NCBI GenBank assembly: GCA_003524435.1
Contig: DQHP01000150.1
Span: forward strand, 1-17,264
From: Microbacterium sp.
Lineage (GTDB): Bacteria > Actinomycetota > Actinomycetes > Actinomycetales > Microbacteriaceae
Length of the DNA: 17,264 nt
Direction: 5' to 3'
Shown here: piece by piece, positions 7,017 through 14,053 of the stretch
Numbering within the stretch: the stretch's first letter is position 1
Layout: each line of letters opens with the position of its first letter
Notes under the pieces: model-generated
What the model was told of the DNA's origin: nothing
Database searches by the model: none
Seen by the model: the letters and a program-made list of their open reading frames with translations, nothing else
Made by a program: the position numbers and the translations under genes

Positions 7017-7690
7017 CGCACGCCGCCGCTGGCAACGCGGCGTGATTGCAGATAGCTCAAAACAGCCAGAACGCGGCGATGATGCACCGTTGCGTCACCG
7101 GGAATCTGTAGCTTTACGAACAGCGAGGCAACGTGTTTCTCGACCGCCTTGACCGAGACGAAAAGCTCTTTGGCGATAGCGCCGTTCGATTGTCCCTCCG
7201 CCATCAGGCGCAGTACATCCAGCTCTCGAGGAGCGAGACTTTTCGTGAGTGGGTCAACGTCAGGATTGCCCGCGCTGACCAAGGCGCCCGCCAGCGTCGG
7301 CTCAATGACGATTTCGCGACTGTAAATGCGCGCCAGAGTGTCATTGAGCATCTTCACCCCGGCGATGCGATCTTTGAGCCGGTACCCGATGCCCTCCGTG
7401 CCGATGGCAAGCATGCTGCGCAGATAATGCGTTTCGGAATAGTGCGACAGCAACAACAGCCCTATTTCGGGATACGTCTGTCGAATCCGGGCGGCCCCGG
7501 TGAGGCCGCCCTCCTCGCCAGGCGGCATCCGAATGTCGAGCAGTACGACGTCGGCGGGAGCACTCGCCAGGCTGTCGTAAAGCGAAAGGCTGTCTGAGTG
7601 TGTAGAGACGACCTCGTGCCCGGCGGCCTGAAGCAACAAGACAAGTCCCTCACGAAAAAGAGTTGCGTCGTCGGCGACAGCTACGCGCAT
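7013..7690 (-). CDS. NarL/FixJ-type DNA-binding response regulator
   Basis: This 225-residue response regulator has an N-terminal receiver domain (about 1-125) and a C-terminal LuxR-type helix-turn-helix (about 153-200, LAPRELDVLRLMAEGQSNGAIAKEL). The receiver keeps the acidic pair Asp7-Asp8, the phospho-acceptor Asp52 in VVLLDIRMPP, a Ser in LLLLSHYSE and the conserved Lys in GYRLKDRI, so it looks able to be phosphorylated. It is the first gene of a leftward pair and overlaps the kinase-like gene by four bases. GGTGAG lies seven bases before the ATG as a modest ribosome-binding site. Its upstream region holds three tandem repeats with TTCC-N4-GGAA symmetry, which are candidate operators. Because its partner lacks kinase residues, the phosphodonor must be another kinase or a small molecule, or it works without phosphorylation. 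Confidence 0.9.
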   Translation of the reverse strand: MRVAVADDATLFREGLVLLLQAAGHEVVSTHSDSLSLYDSLASAPADVVLLDIRMPPGEEGGLTGAARIRQTYPEIGLLLLSHYSETHYLRSMLAIGTEGIGYRLKDRIAGVKMLNDTLARIYSREIVIEPTLAGALVSAGNPDVDPLTKSLAPRELDVLRLMAEGQSNGAIAKELFVSVKAVEKHVASLFVKLQIPGDATVHHRRVLAVLSYLQSRRVASGGVR

Positions 7691-7704
7691 GGTTGTCTCA
7701 CCGT

Positions 7705-7772
7705 ATGCTTTCTCCCCCAGGAAACCGGATGCCTTCCCCCAGGAAACCGGATGCCTTCCCCCAGGAAATGCG
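7705..7772. repeat. Three tandem 22-24 bp repeats upstream of the response regulator gene
   Basis: The copies are 7705-7728 (two bases longer), 7729-7750 and 7751-7772, the last diverging at its 3' end. Each begins ATGCYTT and contains TTCCCCCAGGAA or a one-base variant, an inverted TTCC/GGAA pair spaced by four bases. They sit in the divergent spacer, 15 bp from the regulator start codon. They are candidate binding sites for the NarL-type regulator, or simply a small tandem duplication. Confidence 0.75.
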
Positions 7773-7797
7773 TTCTGAACAACGCCATGGTATCGCC

Positions 7798-7835
7798 CCT
7801 GGGTGACATCCAGGTGACATCCAATAGAGCGCTCT
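7798..7835. promoter_or_regulatory. Symmetric elements in the divergent promoter region
   Basis: An inverted pair CCTGG-N7-CCAGG (7798-7814) overlaps an exact tandem copy of GGTGACATCCA (7802-7812 and 7813-7823). A perfect palindrome AGAGCGCTCT (7826-7835) follows three bases later. Together they lie about 110-140 bp before the Hsp70-like gene, where a regulator controlling one or both divergent units could bind. A possible -10-like TAAACT occurs near 7878, but I cannot define a promoter with confidence. Confidence 0.45.
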
Positions 7836-7940
7836 CATCGCTTTGCCCTTAGTCGACTTCTCAGCGCTGATCTCTCCTAAACTATCGCTCGACGCACCCG
7901 CTCCCAGAGTGGCTCCCCAGCCTCACACCGAATGGAACAC

Positions 7941-9854
7941 ATGCCCTATTCACTTGGCGTAGATCTAGGTGCCAGCTTTACCGCCGCAGCGATCGCAGAT
8001 GACCTCGGTACTCATGCCGCTCAACTGTCTCCTCTGCTCGTCGTACCCTCTGTGATCTATGTCTCCCCGGACGGAACGCTCCTCACCGGAGACGCAGCCC
8101 TGCGTGCAGGGGAGTCTGAGCCCTCACGGCTTGTGCGCGGCTTCAAGAAGCGGCTCGGTGACCCGACGCCGCTCATCATTGCGGGCACGTCCTATACGCC
8201 GGAGCAGCTCATGGCTGCGCAGCTGCGAGATATCGTCTCCGAGGTCGCTGCGCAGCGTGGCGAGGCTGCGCAGAGCATTGTGTTGACCTACCCCGTGACA
8301 TGGGGCCCTTTTCGGGCTGAGCATTTCGCGCGCATCGCTGACCTTGCGGGCATCGATGCGAGCACCACCATCACAGAACCCGTCGCGACCGCGACCCACC
8401 TCAACGCTAAGGGTGGCGTCAACGACGGCGACGTCCTCGCGATCGTTGACTTTGGTACCGACGCTGTCACCGTCACTCTTCTTCGCAAGGGGGCTGATGG
8501 TTTCAGCATCCTGGGTACGCCAGAGGATGCTGACCGCGGGGGAAGCGCCGATTTTGACGACGCGATGCGGACGCTGTGTGACCAGAAGCTCGGCGGGAAG
8601 ATCTCGGCGCTAGACCCGACATCTCCCACCGAGCTGGCGATGCTCGCCGCCGTCGACGATGTGTGCCGCACGGCGAAAGAGACACTTTCAGCGCGCAACG
8701 ACGCTTCTATCTCGGTGGATCTCCCTGATGGCGCGCATCGATTGACGGTGACGCGGGAAGAGTTCGCCCGCCTGATTCGCCCGTCGGTACGGCTGGCGAT
8801 GGCAGCGCTTCGCCGCACGATCGGCTCCGCAGAGATCGAAGAGGATGCCGTCACGAGCATTGTGCTGACAGGTGGCGCCTCACGAATCCCTCTCATTGCC
8901 GAAGAGCTCGCGGAGCTGGAACGCCCCGTGAGCGCTATTCACCATCCCAAGCTCACTGTGGCGCTGGGTGCTGCCCACGCCGCACGATCTCTCGGCCCAG
9001 GGCCATCCTCCTCAGAGGACGATGCTTCGCCGAGGCCGATCGTCAGCCCCGTGAGCGCAACCGGCTCTTCGACTGAGCGCTCTTTCTGGCCGCCGTCGCG
9101 GCGCACGTTGATCGGCGCCGCGATCGCGGGCTTCGTTGTTCTTGTCGTGCTGGCCGTCGCGCTCATCTTGCCCCTGGTTTCTGGGCCGCCGAGCTCACTC
9201 GCACCGGTGAGCCCGACGGCTGGTGAACAGGAAACCGAAGCTCCGAAGGCCGAGGTCGTGTCCCCAGAGGAAGCCCCTGAAGCCGCCGCGGATATCGTGC
9301 CGACCAAGGTATCCCCGGTGGTTGAAAACGGCACGACGACTGCGGGACTGTACTGGTACATCTCGACAGCTGGAGCAGCAAACGATTGGGGCGTGGCCGA
9401 ACTCCACAATGGTGTCGCAGAGATGCCAGGAATAGCGCTGGCATCCACAGACAGCGGCCTGCGGGCGCAATGGTCAACGCCGAACTGGCTCTCGCAGTTT
9501 TATGTGCAGCTGCGCGATGAGGTGCTTGATCTCAGCGAGATCGCGGCGGAGGACGGCGCGCTCGTCTTCGACCTCACGGTGCTGAGTGGATCGGCGAGTA
9601 AGTTGCAGGTCGCCGCGCACTGCGTCTACCCGTGTGTCTCCTCCGTCGACATCACCGAAGCTGTTGCCGCGCTCGAGCCGAACACCACCGCGCACATGAT
9701 TGTGCCAGCCCAGTGCTTCACCACCAGTGGGCTGGATGCAACCAAGGTCAACACGCCGTTCTTGTTGATCGGACAGGGCGAGTTCACCGTGACTGTAAAC
9801 AACATCCGTTGGGAGAACGAGAGCGGTGCGCACCCCGACGCGATGACCTGCTGA
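7941..9854 (+). CDS. Membrane-anchored Hsp70/DnaK-like ATPase protein
   Basis: The protein has about 637 residues. Residues 1-350 form an Hsp70-type nucleotide-binding domain: SLGVDLGASFTAAA (phosphate 1), GFKKRLG with the expected Lys, TEPVATA (connect 1), IVDFGTDAVTV (phosphate 2) and VLTGGASRIP (adenosine motif). No peptide-binding domain follows. Instead there is a Ser/Pro-rich linker, one transmembrane helix (about 389-413) and an acidic Pro/Glu-rich stem. A roughly 170-residue C-terminal domain follows, outside the membrane by the expected topology, with four cysteines (one HCVYPC pair, one in AQCF, one as the last residue) that could form disulfides. In phosphate 2 the usual DLGGGT loop is altered to DFGTDA. 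ATG 7941 is preferred over ATG 7932 because GGAAC lies just upstream and homologous proteins begin near here. It heads the rightward unit and may sense envelope state; that role is inferred. Confidence 0.85.
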   Translation: MPYSLGVDLGASFTAAAIADDLGTHAAQLSPLLVVPSVIYVSPDGTLLTGDAALRAGESEPSRLVRGFKKRLGDPTPLIIAGTSYTPEQLMAAQLRDIVSEVAAQRGEAAQSIVLTYPVTWGPFRAEHFARIADLAGIDASTTITEPVATATHLNAKGGVNDGDVLAIVDFGTDAVTVTLLRKGADGFSILGTPEDADRGGSADFDDAMRTLCDQKLGGKISALDPTSPTELAMLAAVDDVCRTAKETLSARNDASISVDLPDGAHRLTVTREEFARLIRPSVRLAMAALRRTIGSAEIEEDAVTSIVLTGGASRIPLIAEELAELERPVSAIHHPKLTVALGAAHAARSLGPGPSSSEDDASPRPIVSPVSATGSSTERSFWPPSRRTLIGAAIAGFVVLVVLAVALILPLVSGPPSSLAPVSPTAGEQETEAPKAEVVSPEEAPEAAADIVPTKVSPVVENGTTTAGLYWYISTAGAANDWGVAELHNGVAEMPGIALASTDSGLRAQWSTPNWLSQFYVQLRDEVLDLSEIAAEDGALVFDLTVLSGSASKLQVAAHCVYPCVSSVDITEAVAALEPNTTAHMIVPAQCFTTSGLDATKVNTPFLLIGQGEFTVTVNNIRWENESGAHPDAMTC

Positions 9855-9859
9855 GAGAG

Positions 9860-9884
9860 GTAGGGGCAGCCCTACTCTTCTATT
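9860..9884 (+). terminator. Possible terminator after the Hsp70-like gene
   Basis: GTAGGG (9860-9865) pairs with CCCTAC (9870-9875) across a four-base loop, followed by TCTTCTATT, which has five Ts in nine. It starts six bases beyond the Hsp70 stop codon. The stem is short, so termination may be partial and allow read-through into the sigma gene. Confidence 0.5.
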
Positions 9885-9891
9885 CGGGGTA

Positions 9892-9907
9892 CCTCCGCGT
9901 TCGGAGG
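9892..9907 (+). other. Short GC-rich hairpin between the Hsp70-like and sigma genes
   Basis: CCTCCG (9892-9897) pairs perfectly with CGGAGG (9902-9907) across the loop CGTT, and outer GGGG and CCCC runs could extend it. It is one of three consecutive stem-loops in this 127-bp spacer, so the leader of the sigma-factor mRNA would be highly structured if the genes are co-transcribed. Confidence 0.5.
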
Positions 9908-9926
9908 GGCCGCCCCAAAGACAGAG

Positions 9927-9974
9927 CTTTCCCGAAAGCCGACGATCGAATTACACGTCGGTTTCGGGAAAGGA
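9927..9974 (+). promoter_or_regulatory. Long hairpin that buries the ribosome-binding site of the sigma gene
   Basis: The left arm 9927-9944 (CTTTCCCGAAAGCCGACG) is complementary to the right arm 9956-9972 (CGTCGGTTTCGGGAAAG): 17 pairs, a single bulged G, and an 11-base AT-rich loop. The Shine-Dalgarno sequence AAAGGA (9969-9974) ends seven bases before the ATG at 9982, and its first four bases lie in the right arm. In the mRNA the site would be largely hidden. There is no T-run after it, so it is not an ordinary terminator. It could be a translational switch, an RNA thermometer-like element or a DNA operator. Confidence 0.7.
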
Positions 9975-9981
9975 CTCACTC

Positions 9982-10512
9982 ATGGCGGTCACCGCAGTAG
10001 TCGCAACAGAGAGTATTGATGACCTGATTCGTGAGCATGGCCCTGGCCTGCTCAACTACACCACGCGGTTGCTTAACGGCGATCGTTCAGCGGCAGAGGA
10101 TGTGCTCCAGGAGACATGGGTGCGCGCGTGGCGTCACCTCAGTCAGCTCACCGAGCAGAAGGGCTCAGTGCGCGGATGGCTGACTCGCGTCGCGCACAAT
10201 ATCGCGATGGATCAGCATCGTGCGCGCCGGGCCCGTCCCGCAGAGGTGGCCTGGTCAGATCTTGATACCTCGCGGGCGGCGGCGCTGGATAACCCGGCAT
10301 ATGAGGTGGAAGAGCGGATGCTCGTCGAAGGGCTGCTCGAACGGCTCTCTGATCAGCACCGCAGGACAATCCTCGAAGTCTACTTCTCTGATCACACCGC
10401 AAGCGGTGCGGCATCCGTTCTTGGTGTGCCAGTCGGCACGATCAAAAGCCGGGTCTTTCATGCGCTTCGCACGATGCGCTCTGCGGCCGAAGCCTCCGGT
10501 CTGGCTGCCTGA
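9982..10512 (+). CDS. ECF-type RNA polymerase sigma factor
   Basis: This 176-residue sigma-70 family protein has only regions 2 and 4, the ECF layout. Region 2 runs from about 13 to 85 and includes RSAAEDVLQETWVRAWRHL and the -10 recognising segment GWLTRVAHNIAMDQHRARRARP. Region 4 (about 112-170) holds the helix-turn-helix ASGAASVLGVPVGTIKSRVFHALRTMR, which reads the -35 element. No zinc-binding anti-sigma gene is visible on either side, although ECF factors of this type usually have one; the neighbours are the membrane Hsp70-like gene and the convergent AAA+ gene. Translation is probably limited by the hairpin over its ribosome-binding site. It may direct RNA polymerase to envelope or secretion genes, possibly including the adjacent operon, but I found no ECF promoter motif that proves this. 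Confidence 0.92.
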   Translation: MAVTAVVATESIDDLIREHGPGLLNYTTRLLNGDRSAAEDVLQETWVRAWRHLSQLTEQKGSVRGWLTRVAHNIAMDQHRARRARPAEVAWSDLDTSRAAALDNPAYEVEERMLVEGLLERLSDQHRRTILEVYFSDHTASGAASVLGVPVGTIKSRVFHALRTMRSAAEASGLAA

Positions 10513-10550
10513 ATCGGTTATCACGGCCGCGTAAATCGGCTCGCGCACAC

Positions 10551-10584
10551 AGAGATCGGGGCGGTACTTCACGCCCCGATCTCT
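10551..10584. terminator. Perfect 13-bp inverted repeat between convergent genes
   Basis: AGAGATCGGGGCG (10551-10563) is perfectly complementary to CGCCCCGATCTCT (10572-10584) across an eight-base loop. It lies between the end of the sigma gene and the end of the AAA+ gene, so it could terminate both transcripts. The right arm overlaps the last codons of the AAA+ gene, whose stop codon (10569-10571) falls in the loop. No T-run follows on either strand, so it may act as an mRNA 3' stabiliser or a Rho-assisted stop. Confidence 0.65.
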
Positions 10585-13500
10585 CCTGGTTTCGGCACGT
10601 CTTCTGGCAGCAACAACACCAGGTCATCCATCGTCGGGTTCTGAAACGCCCGCGTCCGGCGGGCATGATTCGTGATCGCTGCCTCCATGACCTGGCGGGC
10701 GTAGCGTCCGTTGCCGAACGACGCTCCACGATCTACGGCGGCGAAGTGCCCGCGCAATGCCGCAACGGTGGGGCCGGTACATTCGTATCCGGTTCGTGTG
10801 GCGTGCTGGTTCACGATCGTGACGAGTTCATCGGGCGTGTAGTTTTCGAAGCTCACGCGATGAGAAAAGCGAGAATCGAGCCCGGGGTTCGTTGAGAGGA
10901 AACCGTCCATCTCGCGCTCGTAGCCGGCAGCAATCACGACCACCTCATCTCGGTGATCTTCCATGAGCTTCACAAGGGTGTCCACTGACTCCTTGCCGAA
11001 GTCGTTTCCGCTGCCGCCGCCGGACGAGAGAGTGTATGCCTCATCGATGAAAAGCACACCTCCGCGAGCGCGGTCGAATGCCTCGGTTGTTCGACGGGCG
11101 GTGTGCCCGACATACTCGCCGACAAGATCCGCCCGCGAGACTTCTGTCACCTGCCCCTGGGCGAGGACGCCCAGGGCTGTCAGCAATGAGCCATACAGTC
11201 TGGCCACCGTTGTCTTACCGGTTCCTGGCGGACCCGCGAAGATCAGGTGTCTGCTCAATGACGGCGCCGGGAGTCCTGCCGCCTGGCGGCGTCGTGCAGA
11301 GGTGAGGAGATCGACCATGCCCTCGACCTCAGCCTTGACGCCATCAAGTCCGACCAACTCTCGCAGAGTGCTGAGCAGTTGGTCGACGCGTTCCTCGTCC
11401 ACCCGCCCCACGCCCGCACCGATAGAAGAACCGGGCAGCGGACCCAAATCGTCGGGAACCAACCGGGTCAGGGTCAGTGCATCGACGTCATCGATATTTC
11501 CCAACCGGTAGGCCTGCCGGCCCAGCATCTCCTCGAACACCTTGCGTGCAGTGCGGCCGTTTCCGAAAGTCTCATCTCGGGGCAGTTCGGTGAAGTAATT
11601 GTGAAGTGCGGCGCGGGTTTCAAACTCCAGGCTGTAGTGGTTGCCGCGGCACAAGCCTTCGACGATGGTCACCATCTCAGCGGATGAATAGTCGGGGAAC
11701 TCGATCGTGCGTGAGAAGCGTGAAGACAATCCAGGGTTCGCAGCCATAAAGGTGCGCATGTCGTTGGTGTAGCCGGCAACGATCACAACGATGTCGTCGC
11801 GGTGATCCTCCATGAGCTTCACGAGAGTATCGATGGCTTCTCCGCCGAAGTCATTGCTCGAACCGGAGTCCTTTGACAGCGCGTAGGCCTCATCGATGAA
11901 CAGCACACCACCGAGCGCCTTGTTGAACATTTCAGCAGTCTTGATCGCTGTGCCGCCGATAACTGCGGCAACGAGATCAGGCCGCGCGACTTCAACAAGC
12001 TGACCGCCGCGCACTACACCCAGCGCGGCCAGAATGCGTCCGTACAGCCTCGCGACCGTGGTCTTTCCGGTTCCGGGAGAGCCAGCGAAGACGAGATGTC
12101 GCGATACCGGGGGAGAGGGCAGGCCCGCCTCTGCGCGACGTTCTGCCATCTGATGCATCCGCACCAGTGTCTCCACCTGCCGCTTGACACTGTCGAGGCC
12201 CACAAGCCCGTCGAGCTCGGCAAGAAGACGATCCAGCTCGCTTTGCGGCTGGTCGGGCCCCTTTGCGTCGGGTTCGGTGTTGGTGTCTGCGTCGGCGCTG
12301 TCTCTGCTCGAGGAAGGGTGCTCGCTCGCACCAGAAGGGTGTGCAACCTCGACGAGGAGGTCATTCTCGTCGCGCTCCACAACATCGACGGCGGTGTCGG
12401 CACCGAGGCTCGTATTCTCTTGCTCATTGTCGAGAAGGGTGGTGTTCCGCAGCATCCCCCCGGACTGGTCTTGCCACGCGGCGCCCACCGCACAGCGCTG
12501 AATGAGCCCGCCCGTGATCGCGAGTTCGGATCGATCACGGGCGCAGGCACCGTTATCGTTCGCGTCTGAGATTCGCACGTTATCTAACGTCACAGCACCA
12601 TCGTCTGTCACAAGAATCCCCGTGCCGCGCACGCGTTCTATCGTCGAATCGGCCAGGTTCAGGTGTGCGTTCGCGGTGATGACGATGGCATCGTGCAGGG
12701 TGCCTGTGAAGCGGCATCCCACGGCGGTGGCCTGTGACGTGTCGACAAGTTGGATGGCGTGTGCCGCGCTGTTGACAACGTCGACCCGCGAGAGCGTGAG
12801 GGAGGCATCGCCGACGCCGACGATGCTCTGCGCTCCGACGTCTTCGAGATGCACGTCGGTGAGTGTTGCTGTCGCGCCCGCGGTTGCGAGGATGCCGATA
12901 CCTTGCCCCGCGCTGAAAGTTGTGCCCGTGATATCAGCCGAGCTGCCGCTTTCTACCGTGACCATGCTCTGTTCGGCACCAGAAACTTTTCCGCGAGTCA
13001 CCGTGAGACGAGCGCCATCGGCAATGAGGAAACCGCCCTGGACGCTGTCGATCTCACCGTCAGTGAATTGCACAGAGCTCGCTCCACGCACCACTAACGC
13101 GGTCGTCTCGATTTCGCGCAGCACGGACTGCGTGATCTCGGCTGTTCCGCCGTCATAGACCAGGACGCCTGCGCCGGCACCGTTGCCGATGCGAGCGCTG
13201 TGTGCCACGAACCTGGCATCGCTTCGAACTACGACAGCGACCTCTGTTGCCGCCTCGATCGTGCACTCATCCATCGAGAGCATGCCAGATGCAATATCGA
13301 CAGCAACGTCTCCCTCGGAGCGCTCAATAGTGACACCGGAGACCCGCACATCATCGGCAGCACAGCTGATGGCGGCGCCGGCTGTTGCTGCGATGCGCAC
13401 ATCGCCCGCGTTTCCGGTGCCAGAGAGCGTCACAGAGCGGTCGATGACCACGGATTCTGCATACACACCCGGCCGGATCGAGATGACATCGCCATCATTG

Positions 13501-13598
13501 GCCACCGCGATCGCTGACGCGATTGTCTGATGGCACTCCACGTTTCCCGCCCATACGGTGAGAGCCGTTCTGTCCTGTGTCGTCAGTCGAGTGGCCAT
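10569..13598 (-). CDS. Right-handed beta-helix protein with two CbbX/EccA-type AAA+ domains
   Basis: The protein has 1009 residues. Residues about 20-400 are short repeats of the pectate-lyase-like right-handed beta-helix type, beginning DVISIRPGVYAESVVIDRSVTLSG and continuing as roughly 23-residue coils. A Ser/Asp/Glu-rich linker (about 420-455) leads to two CbbX/SpoVK/EccA-family AAA+ domains. The first has Walker A at 506-513 (GSPGTGKT), Walker B VLFIDE at 565-570 and an arginine finger in GLSSRFSRT. The second has GPPGTGKT at 788-795, VLFIDE at 847-852 and GLDSRFSHR. Such ATPases remodel protein complexes, and EccA relatives serve type VII secretion. Here the usual N-terminal helical repeats are replaced by a beta-helix. 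GGGAGGGA precedes the ATG closely, and the gene overlaps the upstream gene by 16 bp. It has no signal peptide, so it is probably cytoplasmic. Domain calls are firm; the secretion link is inferred. Confidence 0.9.
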   Translation of the reverse strand: MATRLTTQDRTALTVWAGNVECHQTIASAIAVANDGDVISIRPGVYAESVVIDRSVTLSGTGNAGDVRIAATAGAAISCAADDVRVSGVTIERSEGDVAVDIASGMLSMDECTIEAATEVAVVVRSDARFVAHSARIGNGAGAGVLVYDGGTAEITQSVLREIETTALVVRGASSVQFTDGEIDSVQGGFLIADGARLTVTRGKVSGAEQSMVTVESGSSADITGTTFSAGQGIGILATAGATATLTDVHLEDVGAQSIVGVGDASLTLSRVDVVNSAAHAIQLVDTSQATAVGCRFTGTLHDAIVITANAHLNLADSTIERVRGTGILVTDDGAVTLDNVRISDANDNGACARDRSELAITGGLIQRCAVGAAWQDQSGGMLRNTTLLDNEQENTSLGADTAVDVVERDENDLLVEVAHPSGASEHPSSSRDSADADTNTEPDAKGPDQPQSELDRLLAELDGLVGLDSVKRQVETLVRMHQMAERRAEAGLPSPPVSRHLVFAGSPGTGKTTVARLYGRILAALGVVRGGQLVEVARPDLVAAVIGGTAIKTAEMFNKALGGVLFIDEAYALSKDSGSSNDFGGEAIDTLVKLMEDHRDDIVVIVAGYTNDMRTFMAANPGLSSRFSRTIEFPDYSSAEMVTIVEGLCRGNHYSLEFETRAALHNYFTELPRDETFGNGRTARKVFEEMLGRQAYRLGNIDDVDALTLTRLVPDDLGPLPGSSIGAGVGRVDEERVDQLLSTLRELVGLDGVKAEVEGMVDLLTSARRRQAAGLPAPSLSRHLIFAGPPGTGKTTVARLYGSLLTALGVLAQGQVTEVSRADLVGEYVGHTARRTTEAFDRARGGVLFIDEAYTLSSGGGSGNDFGKESVDTLVKLMEDHRDEVVVIAAGYEREMDGFLSTNPGLDSRFSHRVSFENYTPDELVTIVNQHATRTGYECTGPTVAALRGHFAAVDRGASFGNGRYARQVMEAAITNHARRTRAFQNPTMDDLVLLLPEDVPKPGEIGA

Positions 13599-14041
13599 GT
13601 CATTCCCTCCCAGGACCCGGAGCGGATCGCGGCATAGAGGCGCTGCCAGGTGTCATCGTTCAGCGCCAAAGGTTTCGTAGTGGACAGGTGTGCGATGAGG
13701 TCAGCATCCGGGGCAATCCAGTGATTTTCGAGGTAATAGGCCGCCGCATCGCTCCAGATCCAGATGCCGTTAGAGCGAAGGTCTGCAGAGACGATGCCGT
13801 CCTCTCCGCTGATCTCATCGCGGATGTGTGCGTCAGAATGCAGGACGATTCCGCCGCCGCGAAGGAGGCGCAGGATGCTATCGCGCTCGGCCGCGTCGAC
13901 GATCACCGGATGCTCCGCATCAAACCACGGGCGACCGTCGGTGCAGCCGTCATACACTCGTGCAATTCGCGGGTCGCGCGCCCCGTGCAGCGAAAGCTGG
14001 TCAAAGAGTCGACGTACGGTTGCGGATGCTCGTTCTCTCAT
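13583..14041 (-). CDS. Unknown 152-residue protein between the AAA+ and Pro-rich genes
   Basis: I do not recognise a family. The protein is soluble, without signal peptide or membrane segment. It has an N-terminal helical stretch (RASATVRRLFDQL), a central acidic part (AERDSILRLLRGGGIVLHSD) and a block GIVSADLRSNGIWIWSDAAAYYLENHWIAPD, whose aromatic pattern resembles small actinobacterial proteins of unknown function. The C-terminus (DDTWQRLYAAIRSGSWEGMTWPLD) is Trp-rich. The ATG at 14039-14041 is chosen because GAGGAG sits six bases upstream. An upstream in-frame start would add 70 low-complexity residues overlapping the preceding gene. It follows the preceding stop codon by only 10 bases and overlaps the AAA+ gene by 16 bp. 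The three products are therefore likely made together, and this one could be an adaptor or a substrate-recognition partner. Confidence 0.8.
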   Translation of the reverse strand: MRERASATVRRLFDQLSLHGARDPRIARVYDGCTDGRPWFDAEHPVIVDAAERDSILRLLRGGGIVLHSDAHIRDEISGEDGIVSADLRSNGIWIWSDAAAYYLENHWIAPDADLIAHLSTTKPLALNDDTWQRLYAAIRSGSWEGMTWPLD

Positions 14042-14047
14042 CGGATG

Positions 14048-14053
14048 CTCCTC
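14048..14053 (-). promoter_or_regulatory. Ribosome-binding site fixing the start of the 152-residue gene
   Basis: GAGGAG on the minus strand lies six bases before the ATG and overlaps the stop codon of the upstream 902-residue gene. This arrangement favours translational coupling. Confidence 0.7.

Noticed and set aside
7842..7884. TTGCCC and TAAACT as a -35/-10 promoter pair for the Hsp70-like gene
   Set aside because: The spacing of about 30 bases is too long for a standard promoter, and other hexamer pairings are equally weak.
12502..13158. A 218-codon plus-strand open frame within the beta-helix region
   Set aside because: It is antisense to the AAA+ gene, which has clear domains and a ribosome-binding site. 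Its Ser/Thr/Val-rich product mirrors the repeats of the true gene.
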